This document shows positions 22,281 to 34,330 of a stretch of DNA of 64,000 nucleotides, in pieces. Source of the stretch: Lampris incognitus (Eukaryota > Chordata > Actinopteri > Lampriformes > Lampridae). The notes beneath the pieces were generated by a model. The model made no database searches. It had not been told where the DNA came from and saw only the letters and a program-made list of their open reading frames with translations. The position numbers and the translations under genes were made by a program. How positions within the stretch are numbered: position 1 is the stretch's first letter; each line of letters begins with the position of its first letter. The stretch lies in contig NC_079220.1 of assembly GCF_029633865.1 (NCBI RefSeq), positions 60,070,077 to 60,134,076 on the forward strand. The letters run 5' to 3'.

Positions 22281-22600
22281 CAGCAACAGAGACAGTCTGC
22301 TTGTGCAGATAAAACCCTTATACTAAACCTATCCCAACCCTTTAAAATGTAGAAAGAGCCATCTGTTAATTGTATACAAACCTAAAGCTCCAAGACACTC
22401 AGTATTTCCCATCAGAAATGCCATTATCGTGGTTAGCTTGACTCCTGCTAAGAATTAATCCCACAAAGAATACGATAATAACAGAGACTGTCTTGGCGGT
22501 TGCCAAGCTAACCACTGTAGTGGCGTTTCTGATGGAAAGTACAGAGCTTCTCGGTGTGAAAGGTTTGGATAAAATTAACAGATGGCTCATTCTACATTTG
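22281..22600 (-). repeat. Palindromic module M'6
   Basis: The left part (CTCAGTATTTCCC, ATTATCGTGG) is like M'4, while the loop (GATAATAACAGAG) is like M'2 and M'3. It is therefore a mosaic of the two lineages. Confidence 0.72.
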
Positions 22601-22991
22601 TTGGTTTTTTTTTTTTTTGATCCTTTATGGGAGCTTCGAGGAAGGAGCGCATTCTGAGGGGTTAAAAAGGGGGAACATTCAGAAATCCACCAGTTTTAAC
22701 CAGACCTAAACCTTAGTCCTAACCCTTACCCTAAAAACATTAAATTGCAATAGCAGACTACTTCAAAAAAAAGAGAAGAAGCTTATATTACTCTAAACCC
22801 CACCAATAACTTTTCAAGCTTAAAGCAGGGTAAACTAATCAAGATGGGAGGTGAATTGTAAAGAAGAAACATCCAAATTTACCGTATCCTTAATCCATCA
22901 AACTCTATCCACATCCCTAATTCTGGGGATATCTCTAAACCAGCACTGGCGGAGGCATTCTGGTGACACGCGCTGGCCCGGGCATTCAACC
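22601..22991 (+). repeat. Spacer S6 (mosaic)
   Basis: Begins like S3 (GATCC after poly(T)) and continues like S4 (GAACATTCAG, AGAAGAAGCTTATATTAC). The switch lies between about 22,624 and 22,680. Confidence 0.78.
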
Positions 22992-24840
22992 TTCACTCCG
23001 AGAAGCTCAATATTATCCATCAGAAATGCCATTGCCGTGGTTAGCTTGGCTACTGCGAAGAGTTCGTCTCTGTTGCTGTGGTATTCTCTGTGCGATTGTC
23101 TGCCTGAGCTGATAAAACCCTTACACTAAGCGAAACATGGAAAGAGCCGTCCATTAATTTTATCCAAGACTTTCACTCCGAGAACCTTGGTACTTTCCAT
23201 CAGAAATGCCATTGCCGTGGTTAACTTGGCTACTGCGAAGAGTTCGTCTCTGTTGCTGTGGTATTCTCTGTGCGATTGTCTGCCTGAGCTGATAAAACCC
23301 TTACACTAAGCGAAACATAAAGGGCCGTCCCTTAATTTTATCCAAGACTTTCACTCCGAGAAGCTTGGTACTTTCCATCAGAAATGCCATTGCTGTGGTT
23401 AGATTGGCTACTGCGAAGAGTTCGTCTCTGTTGCTGTGGTGTTCTCTGTGCGATTGTCTGCCTGAGCTGATAAAACCCTTACACTAAGCGAAACAAAGAG
23501 CCGTCCAGTAATTTTATCTAAAACTTTCGCTTCGAGAAGCTTGGTCCTTCCATCAGAAATGCCATTGCTGTGGTTAGCTTGGCTACTGCGAAGACTTAGT
23601 CTCTGTTGCTGTGGTATTCTCTGTGTGATTGTCTGCCTGAGCTGATAAAACCCTTACACTAAGCGAAACATATAGAAAGAAACATCCATTAATTTTATCC
23701 AAGACTTTCACTCCGAGAAGCTTGGTACTTTCCATCAGAAATGCCATTGCCGTGGTGAGCTTGGCTACTGCAAAGAGTTAGTCTCTGTTGCTGTGGTATT
23801 CTCTGTGCGATTGCCTGCCTGAGCTGATAAAACCCTTACACTAAGCGAAACATAGAAAGAGCCGGCCTTTAATTTTATCCAAGACTTTCACTCCGAGAAG
23901 CTTGGTACTTTCCATCAGAAATGCCATTGCCGTCGTTAGCTTGGCTACTGCAAAGAGTTATTCTCTGTGCGATTGTCTGCCTGAGCTGATAAAACCCTTA
24001 CACTAAGCGAAACATAGAAAGAGCCGTCCCTTAATTTTATCCAAGACTTTCACTCTGAGAAGCGTGGTACTTTCCATCAGAAATGACATTGCCGTGGTTA
24101 GCTTGGCTACTGCGAAGAGTTAGTCTCTGTTGCTGTGCGATTGTCTGCCTGAGCTGATAAAACCCTTACACTAAGCGAAACATATAAAAAGAGCCGTCCA
24201 TTAATTTTATCCAAGACTTTCACTCCGAGAAGCTTGGTATTTTCCATCAGAATTGCCATTGCCGTGGTTAGCTTGGCTACAGCAAAGAGTTCGTCTCTGT
24301 TGCTGTGGTATTCTCCTTGTGATTGTCTGCCTGAGCTGATAAAACCCTTACACTAAGCGAAACATATAAAAAGAGCCGTCCATTAATTCTATCCAAGACT
24401 TTCACTCCGAGAAGCTTGGTACTTTCCATCAGAAATACTATTGGAGTGGTTAGCTTGGCTACTGCAGAGAGTTAGTCTCTGTTGCTGTGGTATTCTCTGT
24501 GCGATTGTCTGCCTCAGCTGATAAAACCCTTACCCTAAGCGAAACATAGAAAGATCCATCCAGTAATTTTATCTAAAACTTTCGCTTTGAGAAACTTGGT
24601 CCTTCCATCAGAAATGCCATTGCTGTGGTTAGCTTGGCTACTGCGAAGAGTTAGTCTCTGTTGCTGTGGTATTCTCTGTGCGATTGGCTGCCTGAGCTGA
24701 TAAAACCCTTACACTAAGCGAAACATATAGAAAGAGCCGTCCATTAATTCTATCCAAGACGTTCACTCTGAGAAGCTTGGTACTTTCCATCAGAAATGCC
24801 ATTGCCGTGGTTACCTTGGCTACTGCGAAGAGTTGGTCTC

Positions 24841-26241
24841 TTTTGCTGTGGTATTCTCTGTGCGATTGTCTGCCTAAGCTGATAAAACCCTTACACTAAG
24901 CGAAACATAGAAAGGGCCGTCCCTTAATTTTATCCATGACTTTCACTCCGAGAAGCTTGGTACTTTCCATCAGAAATGCCATTGCTGTGGTTAGATTGGC
25001 TACTGCGAAGACTTCGTCTCTGTTGCTGTGGTATTCTCTGTGCGATTGTCTGCCTGAGCTGATAAAACCCTTACACTAAGCGAAACAAAGAGCCGTCCAG
25101 TAATTTTATCTAAAACTTTCGCTTCGAGAAGCTTGGTCCTTCCATCAGAAATCCCATTGCTGTGGTTAGCTTGGCTACTGCGAAGACTTAGTCTCTGTTG
25201 CTGTGGTATTCTCTGTGTGATTGTCTGCCTGAGCTGATAAAACCCTTACACTAAGCGAAACATATAGAAAGAAACATCCATTAATTTTATCCAAGACTTT
25301 CACTCCGAGAAGCTTGGTACTTTCCATCAGAAATGCCATTGCCGTGGTGAGCTTGGCTACTGCAAAGAGTTAGTCTCTGTTGCTGTGGTATTCTCTGTGC
25401 AATTGCCTGCCTGAGCTGATAAAACCCTTACACTAAGCGAAACATAGAAAGAGCCGGCCTTTAATTTTATCCAAGACTTTCACTCCGAGAAGCTTGGTAC
25501 TTTCCATCAGAAATGCCATTGCCGTCGTTAGCTTGGCTACTGCAAAGAGTTATTCTCTGTGCGATTGTCTGCCTGAGCTGATAAAACCCTTACACTAAGC
25601 GAAACATAGAAAGTGCCGTCCCTTAATTTTATCCAAGACTTTCACTCTGAGGAGCGTGGTACTTTCCATCAGAAATAACATTGCCGTGGTTAGCTTGGCT
25701 ACTGCGAAGAGTTAGTCTCTGTTGCTGTGCGATTGTCTGCCTGAGCTGATAAAACCCTTACACTAAGCGAAACATATAAAAAGAGCCGTCCATTAATTTT
25801 ATCCAAGACTTTCACTCCGAGAAGCTTGGTACTTTCCATCAGAATTGCCATTGCCGTGGTTAGCTTGGCTACTGCAAAGAGTTCGTCTCTGTTGCTGTGG
25901 TATTCTCCTTGTGATTGTCTGCCTGAGCTGATAAAACCCTTACACTAAGCGAAACATATAGAAAGAGCCGTCCATTAATTCTATCCAGGACTTTCACTCC
26001 GAGAAGCTTGGTACTTTCCATCAGAAATGCCATTGCCGTGGTTAGCTTGGCTACTGCGGAGAGTTAGTCTCTGTTGCTGTGGTATTCTCTGTGCGATTGT
26101 CTGCCTGAGCTGATAAAACCCTTACACTAAGTGAAACATAGAAAGCCGTCCCTTAATTTTATCCAAGACTTTCACTCTGAGAAGCTTGGAACTTTCCATC
26201 AGAAATGCCATTGCCGTGGTTAGCTTGGCTACTGCGAAGAG
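24841..26241 (+). repeat. 1.4-kb block, first copy (pair at 27,278)
   Basis: Eight monomers with private variants, in order: TTATCCATGAC, TTAGATTGGC, AAATCCCATTGC, GCCGGCCTTT, GAGGAGCGTGG, TTCTCCTTGTG, TATCCAGGAC and GTGAAACATAGAAAGCC. All recur at offset 2,437. Confidence 0.88.
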
Positions 26242-27277
26242 TTAGTCTCTGTTGCTGTGCGATTGTCTGCCTGAGCTGATAAAACCCTTACACTAAGCGA
26301 AACGTAGAACGGGCCGTCCCTTAATTTTATCCAAGACTTTCACTCTGAGAAGCTTGTTACTTTCCATCAGAAATGCCATTGCCGTGGTTAGCTTGGCTAC
26401 TGCGAAGAGTTAGTCTCTGTTGCTGTGCGATTGTCTGCCTGAGCTGATAAAACCCTTACACTAAGCGAAACATATAGAAAGAGCCGTCCATTAATTTTAT
26501 CCAAGACTTTCACTCCGAGAATCTTGGTACTTTCCATCGGAATTGCCGTGGTTAGCTTGGCTACTGCGAAGAGTTCGTCTCTGTTTCTGTGGTATTCTCT
26601 GTGCGATTGTCTGCCTGAGCTGATAAAACCCTTACACTAAGCGAAACATATAAAAAGAGCCGTCCATTAATTCTATCCAAGACTTTCACTCCGAGAAGCT
26701 TGGTACTTTCCATCAGAAATACTATTGGAGTGGTTAGCTTGGCTACTGCAGAGAGTTAGTCTCTGTTGCTGTGGTATTCTCTGTGCGATTGTCTGCCTGA
26801 GCTGATAAAACCCTTACACTAAGCGAAACATATAGAAAGATTCTTCCATTAATGTTATCCAAGACTTTCACTCCGAGAAGCTTGTTACTTTCCATCAGAA
26901 ATGCCATTGCCGTGGTTAGCTTGGCTACTGCGAAGAGTTAGTCTCTGTTGCTGTGCGATTGTCTGCCTGAGCTGATAAAACCCTTACACTAAGCGAAACA
27001 TAGAACGGGCCGTCCTTTAATTTTATCCAAGACTTTCACTCTGAGAAGCTTGTTACTTTCCATCAGAAATGCCATTGCCGTGGTTAGCTTGGCTACTGCG
27101 AAGAGTTAGTCTCTGTTGCTGTGCGATTGTCTGCCTGAGCTGATAAAACCCTTACACTAAGCGAAACATATAGAAAGAGCCGTCCATTAATTTTATCCAA
27201 GACTTTCACTCCGAGAAGCTTGGTACTTTCCATCGGAATTGCCGTGGTTAGCTTGGCTACTGCGAAGAGTTCGTCTC

Positions 27278-28678
27278 TTTTGCTGTGGTATTCTCTGTGC
27301 GATTGTCTGCCTGAGCTGATAAAACCCTTACACTAAGCGAAACATAGAAAGGGCCGTCCCTTAATTTTATCCATGACTTTCACTCCGAGAAGCTTGGTAC
27401 TTTCCATCAGAAATGCCATTGCTGTGGTTAGATTGGCTACTGCGAAGACTTCGTCTCTGTTGCTGTGGTATTCTCTGTGCGATTGTCTGCCTGAGCTGAT
27501 AAAACCCTTACACTAAGCGAAACAAAGAGCCGTCCAGTAATTTTATCTAAAACTTTCGCTTCGAGAAGCTTGGTCCTTCCATCAGAAATCCCATTGCTGT
27601 GGTTAGCTTGGCTACTGCGAAGACTTAGTCTCTGTTGCTGTGGTATTCTCTGTGTGATTGTCTGCCTGAGCTGATAAAACCCTTACACTAAGCGAAACAT
27701 ATAGAAAGAAACATCCATTAATTTTATCCAAGACTTTCACTCCGAGAAGCTTGGTACTTTCCATCAGAAATGCCATTGCCGTGGTGAGCTTGGCTACTGC
27801 AAAGAGTTAGTCTCTGTTGCTGTGGTATTCTCTGTGCAATTGCCTGCCTGAGCTGATAAAACCCTTACACTAAGCGAAACATAGAAAGAGCCGGCCTTTA
27901 ATTTTATCCAAGACTTTCACTCCGAGAAGCTTGGTACTTTCCATCAGAAATGCCATTGCCGTCGTTAGCTTGGCTACTGCAAAGAGTTATTCTCTGTGCG
28001 ATTGTCTGCCTGAGCTGATAAAACCCTTACACTAAGCGAAACATAGAAAGTGCCGTCCCTTAATTTTATCCAAGACTTTCACTCTGAGGAGCGTGGTACT
28101 TTCCATCAGAAATAACATTGCCGTGGTTAGCTTGGCTACTGCGAAGAGTTAGTCTCTGTTGCTGTGCGATTGTCTGCCTGAGCTGATAAAACCCTTACAC
28201 TAAGCGAAACATATAAAAAGAGCCGTCCATTAATTTTATCCAAGACTTTCACTCCGAGAAGCTTGGTACTTTCCATCAGAATTGCCATTGCCGTGGTTAG
28301 CTTGGCTACTGCAAAGAGTTCGTCTCTGTTGCTGTGGTATTCTCCTTGTGATTGTCTGCCTGAGCTGATAAAACCCTTACACTAAGCGAAACATATAGAA
28401 AGAGCCGTCCATTAATTCTATCCAGGACTTTCACTCCGAGAAGCTTGGTACTTTCCATCAGAAATGCCATTGCCGTGGTTAGCTTGGCTACTGCGGAGAG
28501 TTAGTCTCTGTTGCTGTGGTATTCTCTGTGCGATTGTCTGCCTGAGCTGATAAAACCCTTACACTAAGTGAAACATAGAAAGCCGTCCCTTAATTTTATC
28601 CAAGACTTTCACTCTGAGAAGCTTGGAACTTTCCATCAGAAATGCCATTGCCGTGGTTAGCTTGGCTACTGCGAAGAG
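27278..28678 (+). repeat. 1.4-kb block, second copy
   Basis: Matches 24,841-26,241 with the same eight markers in the same order and few differences. The monomers between the copies (26,242-27,277) include GAACGGGCCGTCC and GATTCTTCCATTAATG variants, which recur at 28.7-29.0 kb. The true unit is therefore a higher-order repeat of about 2.4 kb that is incomplete at its right end. Confidence 0.88.
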
Positions 28679-29147
28679 TTCGTCTCTGTTGCTGTGGTAT
28701 TCTCTGTGCGATTGTCTGCCTGAGCTGATAAAACCCTTACACTAAGCGAAACATATAGAATGATTCTTCCATTAATGTTATCCAAGACTTTCACTCCGAG
28801 AAGCTTGTTACTTTCCATCAGAAATGCCATTGCCGTGGTTAGCTTGGCTACTGCGAAGAGTTAGTCTCTGTTGCTGTGCGATTGTCTGCCTGAGCTGATA
28901 AAACCCTTACACTAAGCGAAACATAGAACGGGCCGTCCCTTAATTTTATCCAAGACTTTCACTCTGAGAAGCTTGTTACTTTCCATCAGAAATGCTATTG
29001 CCGTGGTTAGCTTGGCTACTGCGAAGAGTTCGTCTCTGTTGCTGTGCGATTGTCTGCCTGAGCTGATAAAACCCTTACCCTAAGCGAAACATAGAAAGAG
29101 CTGTCCAGTAATTTTATCTAAAACTTTCACTCCGAGAAGCTTGGTAG

Positions 29148-29443
29148 CAGAAGCTGTTGTGATATTTTTTTTGTGGGATTGTCTGCCTGAGCAGATAAGC
29201 CCTAACCCAAACCTTATCTCAAGTGAAACATGTAGAAAGCTCTATGTTCATTTTATGCAAAACTTTTATTCTGAAAAGCTCAGTACTTTCCATCAGAAAT
29301 ACCATTGCCGTGGTTAGCTTGGCTACTGCGACGAGTTGATGTCTTGCTGTGGTATTCTCTGTAGGATTGTGTGCCAAAGCAGATGAAACCCTTGCCCCAA
29401 CCCTAATCGAAAGATATCGAGCCATCCGTTACGTTCCGCCAAA
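29148..29443 (+). repeat. Diverged monomers leading into spacer L1
   Basis: About 1.6 monomers of an old type: TTTTTTTTGTGGGATTG, CTGAGCAGATAAGCCC, AAAGCTCTATGTTCATTTTATGC and GAAAAGCTCAG. The same lead-in precedes spacers L2 (33.48 kb) and L5 (44.86 kb), so lead-in and spacer travel together. An AAGCTT site is absent here. Confidence 0.85.
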
Positions 29444-30029
29444 CCTAATCCTATTTTCGGGGATAAGTTCTTTAGTTTTATCGTGAGAAATGTTTTTCTA
29501 AAGTGAGTTCCGCCACCCACGATGATGAGCTGGGGTGCTTCTTCCTGAGCGCTAAGCGGGTACAGAGAAGTGGTTTAATCACAAGCTCTGTGCTTTAGAT
29601 GATGTTCAATGTTCCTTTCATGGGAGCATCAAGAGAAGGAGCATGTTCTGAGTGGTAAAAAGGACAAAAGTGCAGAAATTCATCAATTTGATCTAACCCT
29701 AAACCTTAGTTTTAACTCTTAAAACATTAAATTGCAATTGCAGAAAAGTTCAATTTAAAAAAAACAAAACAAACAAAAAACACTTGTATTGGTTCAAACC
29801 CCACCAACAACTTTTCAAGTTTAAAACGGGATAAAGTAATCAAGATGTAAGACAATGGGAGATCAGTTGTAACGACTAAACACCCAAATTTCCCCTAGAC
29901 TTAACCAATCAAACTCTATCCCTAACCCTAATCCTTGGGGTATTTCTAATCCAGCACTTGGGCATTGGCGGAGGTGCTCAGTTGACATGTGTTGGCTCTG
30001 GCATTCAACCCTAACCATAAAGTTAACCT
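29444..30029 (+). repeat. Spacer L1 (type La)
   Basis: About 585 bp of non-satellite sequence. Blocks in order: CGGGGATAAGTTC; the 90-bp core (CACCCACGATGATGAGC, CTTCCTGAGC, TACAGAGAAGTGG); GGGAGCATCAAGAGAAGG; TTCATCAATTTGATC; ACATTAAATTGCAATTGCAG; an A-rich tract with AAAACAAAC; CCAACAACTTTTCAAG; CACTTGGGCATTGGCGG; and GGCTCTGGCATTCAACCC. The later blocks are the same as in S. It contains telomere-like CCCTAACCCTAA near 29,920. No credible coding frame. Confidence 0.78.
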
Positions 30030-33000
30030 AGTATTTTCAATCTGAAATGCCCTTGCCGTGGTTAGCTTGGCTACTGCGAAGAGTTGGTCTCTGTTGCTGT
30101 GGTATTCTCTGTGCGATTGACTGCCTGAGCTGATAAAACTGTAACGGTAAGCGAAACATGTAGAAAGAGCCGTCCATTAATTTTATCCAAAACTTTCACT
30201 CCGAGAAGCTTGGTACTTTCCATCAGAAATGCCATTGCCGTGGTTAGCTTGGCTACTGCGAAGAGTTGGTCTCTGTTGCTGTGGTATTCTCTGTGCGATT
30301 GTCTGCCTGAGCTGCTAAAATCCTTATACTAACTGAAATATGTTGAAAGAGCCGTTCAGTATTTTTATTCAAAATTTTTACGAGTACCTCTATTTTCCAT
30401 CATAAATGCCATTGCCGTGGTTAGCTTGGCTACAAGTAAGAGTTGGTCTCTGTTGCTATGGTATTCTCTGTGCGATTATCTGCTAAAACAGGTAACACAC
30501 TTAACCTAACCCAACCAAAACATGTAGGAAGAGCCATCCGTTAATTTTGTCCAAAACTTTCACTCCAAGATGCTCGGTTTTTTCTTCAAAAATGTCATTG
30601 CCGTGGTTACCTTTGCTACCACGAAGAGTTAGTCTCTGTCGCTATTGTTTGAGGGATTGTCCGCCTAAACAGATAAAACCCTTACTCTAAGCTAAACATT
30701 TAGAAAGCACTCTGTTAATTTCATCCAAAATTTTCAGTCCGAGAAGCCCGGTTCTTTCCTTCAGAAATGCCATTGCCATGGGTAGCTTCGCTACTGTGAA
30801 GAGTTAGTCTCTGTTGCTGTGGTATTCTCTGTTCGATTGTCTGCCTGAGCAGATAGTGCCCTTACAACTAAGCGAAATATATAGAAAAAGCCGTCCAGTA
30901 ATTTTATCCAAAACTTTTGCTATGAGTAGCTTGGTACTTTCCATCAGAAATTCCATTTTCGTAGTTAGCTTGGCTACAATGAAGGGTTAGTTTCTGTTGC
31001 TGTTGTATTTCTGCGATTGTCTGCTTAAACAGGTAACGCACTTACCCTAACCCAACCAAAGCATGTAGGAAGAGCTGTCCGTTAATTTTATCCAAAAACA
31101 TTCACTCCAAGAAGCTCGGTTCTTTGCTTCAGAAATTCCATTGCCGTGGTTAGCTTGGCTACCACGAAGAGTTGGTGTCTGTTTCTGTTGTATTTCTGAG
31201 GGATTGTCCGCCTAAACGGATAAAACCCTTACACTAAGCGAAATATGTAGAAAAGCCGTGCATTAATTTTACCCTAATCTTTCCCTCCAAGAAGCTTGGT
31301 ACTTTGCATCAGAAATGCCATTGCCATGGTTAGCTTGGCTACCACGAAGAGTTAGTCTCTGTTGGTGTTGTATGTCTGCGATTGTTTGCTTAAACGGGTA
31401 ACACACTTACCCTAACCCAACCAAAACATGTAGGAAGAGCCGTCCGTTAATTTTATCCAAAACATTCATTCCAAGAAGCTCGGTTCTTTGCTTCAGAAAT
31501 TCCATTGCCGTGGTTAGCTTGGCTACCACAAAGAGTTGGTCTCTGTTTCTGTTGTATTTCTGAGGGATTGTCTGCCTCAATGGATAAAACTCTTAGACAA
31601 AGCGAAATATGTAGAAAAGCCGTGCATTAATTTTACCCAAATCTTTCCCTCCAAGAAGCTCGGTACTTTCCATCAAAAATGCCATTGACGTGATTAGCTT
31701 GGCTACCACGAAGAGTTATTCTCTGTTGGTGTTGTATTTTTGTGGGATTGTCCGCCTGAACAGATAAAACCCTGATCTTAAGCGAAATTTGTAGCAAGAG
31801 GCGTCCAGTAATGTTATCCAAAACTTTCACACCGAGAAGCTTGGTACTTTCCATCAGGAATGCCATTGCCGTAGTTGGCTTGGCTACTACGAAGAGTTAG
31901 TCTCTGTTGCTGTGGTGTTCTCTGTGCGATTGACTGCCTGAGCTGATACAACGCTAAGCGAAACATGTAGAAAGAGCTGTCCATTAATTTTATCCAAAAC
32001 TTTCACTCCGAGAAGCTTGGTACTTTCCATCAGAAATGCCATTGCCGTGGCTAGCTTGGCTACTACGAAGAGTTGGTCTCTGTTGCTGTGGTATTCTTTG
32101 TGCAATTGTCTGCCTGAGCTGATAAAACCCTTGCACTAAACGAAACATATAGAAAGAAACGTCCATTAATTTTATCCAAGACTTTCACTCCGAGAAGCTT
32201 GGTACTTTCCATCAGAAATGCCATTGCTGTAGTTAGCTTGGCTACTATGAAGAGTTAGTCTCTGTCGCTGAGGGTTTGTCCGCCTGAGCAGGTAAAACTC
32301 TTACCCCAACCCAACTGAAACATGTAGAAAGAACCATCCGTTTATTTTACCCAAAACTATTGCTGCGACAAGCTCGCTGCTGTCCATCAGAAGTGCCATT
32401 GCTATGGTTGGCTTGGCTACCACCAAGACAGTCTATTGCTGTGGTATTTCTATGGGATTATCTGGCTGAGCAGATAAAACCCTTACTCTTAAGTGAAACA
32501 TGTAGAAAGAGTCATCTGTTACTTTCATCCGGAACTATCACTCCGAGAAGCTCGGTACTTTCCATCAGAAATGACTTTGCTGTGGTTAGGTTGGCTACTA
32601 TGAAGAGTTAGTCTCTGTCGCTGAGGGATTGTCCGCCTGAGCAGGTAAAACTCTTACCCCAACCCAAATGAAACGTGTAGAAAGAACCATCCGTTTATTT
32701 TGCCCAAAACTATTGCTGCGACAAGCTCGCTGCTGTCCATCAGAAATGCCATTGCTATGGTTGGCTTGGCTACCACCAAGACTGTCTATTGCTGTGGTAT
32801 TTCTATGGGATTATCTGGCTGAGCAGATAAAACCCTTACTCTTAAGTGAAACATGTAGAAAGAGTCATCTGTTAATTTCATCCGGAACTATCACTCCGAG
32901 AAGCTCGGTACTTTCCATCAGAAATGACTTTGCTGTGGTTAGTTTGGCTACTATAAAGAGTTAGTCTCTGTTGCCGTGGTATTTTCTGTGGGATTGTCTG

Positions 33001-33763
33001 CCTGAGCAGATAAAACCATAACCGTAACTCTACTCTAACCAAAAGATGTGGAACGACCCAACCCTTGATTTTATCCAAAGATTTTATTCCGAGCAGCTCG
33101 GTACATTCCATCTGAAATGCCATTACTGTGGTTAGCTTGTCTATCGAAGTTATTCTCTGTTGCATTGGTATTCTCTAAGATTTTCTGCCTTAGCAGCTAA
33201 AACCCTATCCCAACCGAAACATCTAGACAGAGCAATCCGTTAATTTTATCTGAAACTATCACTCCATGTTCAGAAATGCTACTGCGAAGAGGTAGTTGAT
33301 GTGGTATTGTCTGTTGTATTGTTTGCCTGAGCAGACAAAACTCTTAGCCTAACTCATCCCTAAACGAAAGATATAGAAAGAGCAATCTGTTAATTTTATC
33401 CAAACCTTTCAGTTGGAAAAGCTCAGTATTTTCCATCAGAACTGATTTTGTCATGGATAGCTTGGCTACTGCTAAGAGTTATTGTCTGTTGTATTTTTTT
33501 TGTGGGATTGTCTGACTGAGCAGATAAGCCCAAACCTTATCTCCAGTGAAACATGTAGAAAGCTCTTTGTTCATTTTATGCAAATCTTTTACTCTGAAAA
33601 GCTCAGTACTTTCCATCAGAAATACCATTGCCGTGGTTAGCTTGGCTACTGCGACGAGTTGGTGTCTTGCTATGGTATTCTCTGTAGGATTGTGTGCCAG
33701 AGCAGATGAAACCTTGGCCCAACCCTAATCGAAAAACATAGTCATCCGTTACGTTTAGCCAAA
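30030..33763 (+). repeat. Diverged satellite array D, about 21 forward monomers
   Basis: Monomers here differ much more from one another than those before 29 kb. Most have GAGCAGATAAAAC or AAACAGGTAACAC rather than GAGCTGATAAAAC, many have lost AAGCTT, and lengths vary from about 160 to 185 bp. Pairs with ACAGGTAACACACTTACC recur at 30.5, 31.0 and 31.4 kb and again at 57.4 and 57.9 kb. At 33,103-33,345 lies a diverged single copy of the unit triplicated at 43.7 kb (GCTTGTCTATCGAAG, CTCCATGTTCAG). Confidence 0.88.
32261..32966 (+). repeat. D dimer, two tandem 353-bp copies
   Basis: 32,261-32,613 and 32,614-32,966 repeat at exactly 353 bp. Markers: CATCCGTTTATTTT, ACAAGCTCGCTGCTGTCC, CTACCACCAAGAC, GGATTATCTGGCTGAGC, TTCATCCGGAAC and AGAAATGACTTTGC. 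Single copies of the same two-monomer block recur at 36,375, 40,325, 43,360, 52,544, 54,836 (shortened), 60,235 and 63,495, each of 260-365 bp. A plus-strand frame of up to 98 codons follows the dimer and is conserved only because the DNA is. Confidence 0.85.
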
Positions 33764-34330
33764 CCTAATCCTACTTTGGGGGTTAAGTTTAGTTTTATCG
33801 TGAGAAATGTTTTTCTAAAGTGAGTCCCGCCTCCCACGACGATGAGCTGGGGTGCTGCTTCCTGAGCAGTAAGCGGGTACAGAGCAGTGGTTTAATCACA
33901 AGCTCTGTGCTTTAGATGATGTTCAATGTTTCTTTCATGGGAGCATCAAGAGAAGGGGCATGTTCTGAGTGGTAAAAAGTGCAGAAATTCATCAATTTGA
34001 TCTAAACCTAAACCTTAGTCTTAACTCTTAAAACATTAAATTGCAATTGCAGAAAAGTTCAATTTAAAAAAACAAACAAAAAACACTTGTATTGTTTCAA
34101 ACCCCACCAACACTTTTCAAGTTTAAAACGGGACAAAGTAATCAATATATAAGACAATGGGAGATCAGTTGTAACGACTAAACACCCAAATTGCCCCTAG
34201 ACTTAACCAATCAAACTCTATCCCTAACCCTAATCCTTGGGGTATTTCTAATCCAGCACTTGGGCATTGGCGGAGGTGCTCAGTTGACATGTGTTGGCTC
34301 TGGCATTCAACCCTAACCATAAAATTAACC
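33764..34330 (+). repeat. Spacer L2 (type La)
   Basis: Same block order as L1 with the same core (GATGATGAG preserved as GACGATGAG). The A-rich tract is shorter and a few bases are lost after TGGTAAAAAG. Preceded by the same lead-in monomer as L1. Confidence 0.78.

Larger units (their letters stand above)
22992..29147 (+). repeat. Satellite array C, about 34 forward monomers without spacer
   Basis: The longest uninterrupted monomer stretch, about 6.1 kb. To 23,966 it copies 13,239-14,215; after that it consists of C-type monomers (GTGCGATTGTCTGCC, CTGAGCTGATAAAACC) in several higher-order arrangements. It ends at about 29,147, where GAAGCTTGGTAGCAG joins a much more diverged monomer type. 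No frame longer than about 60 codons is present. Confidence 0.95.

Noticed and set aside
29500-29600. C/D-box snoRNA or 5S- or tRNA-derived SINE head in the spacer core
   Set aside because: GATGATGAG and CTGAGC lie close together without terminal stem or guide spacing. CTAAGCGGGTACAG only faintly recalls the 5S internal promoter. No A and B box pair fits.
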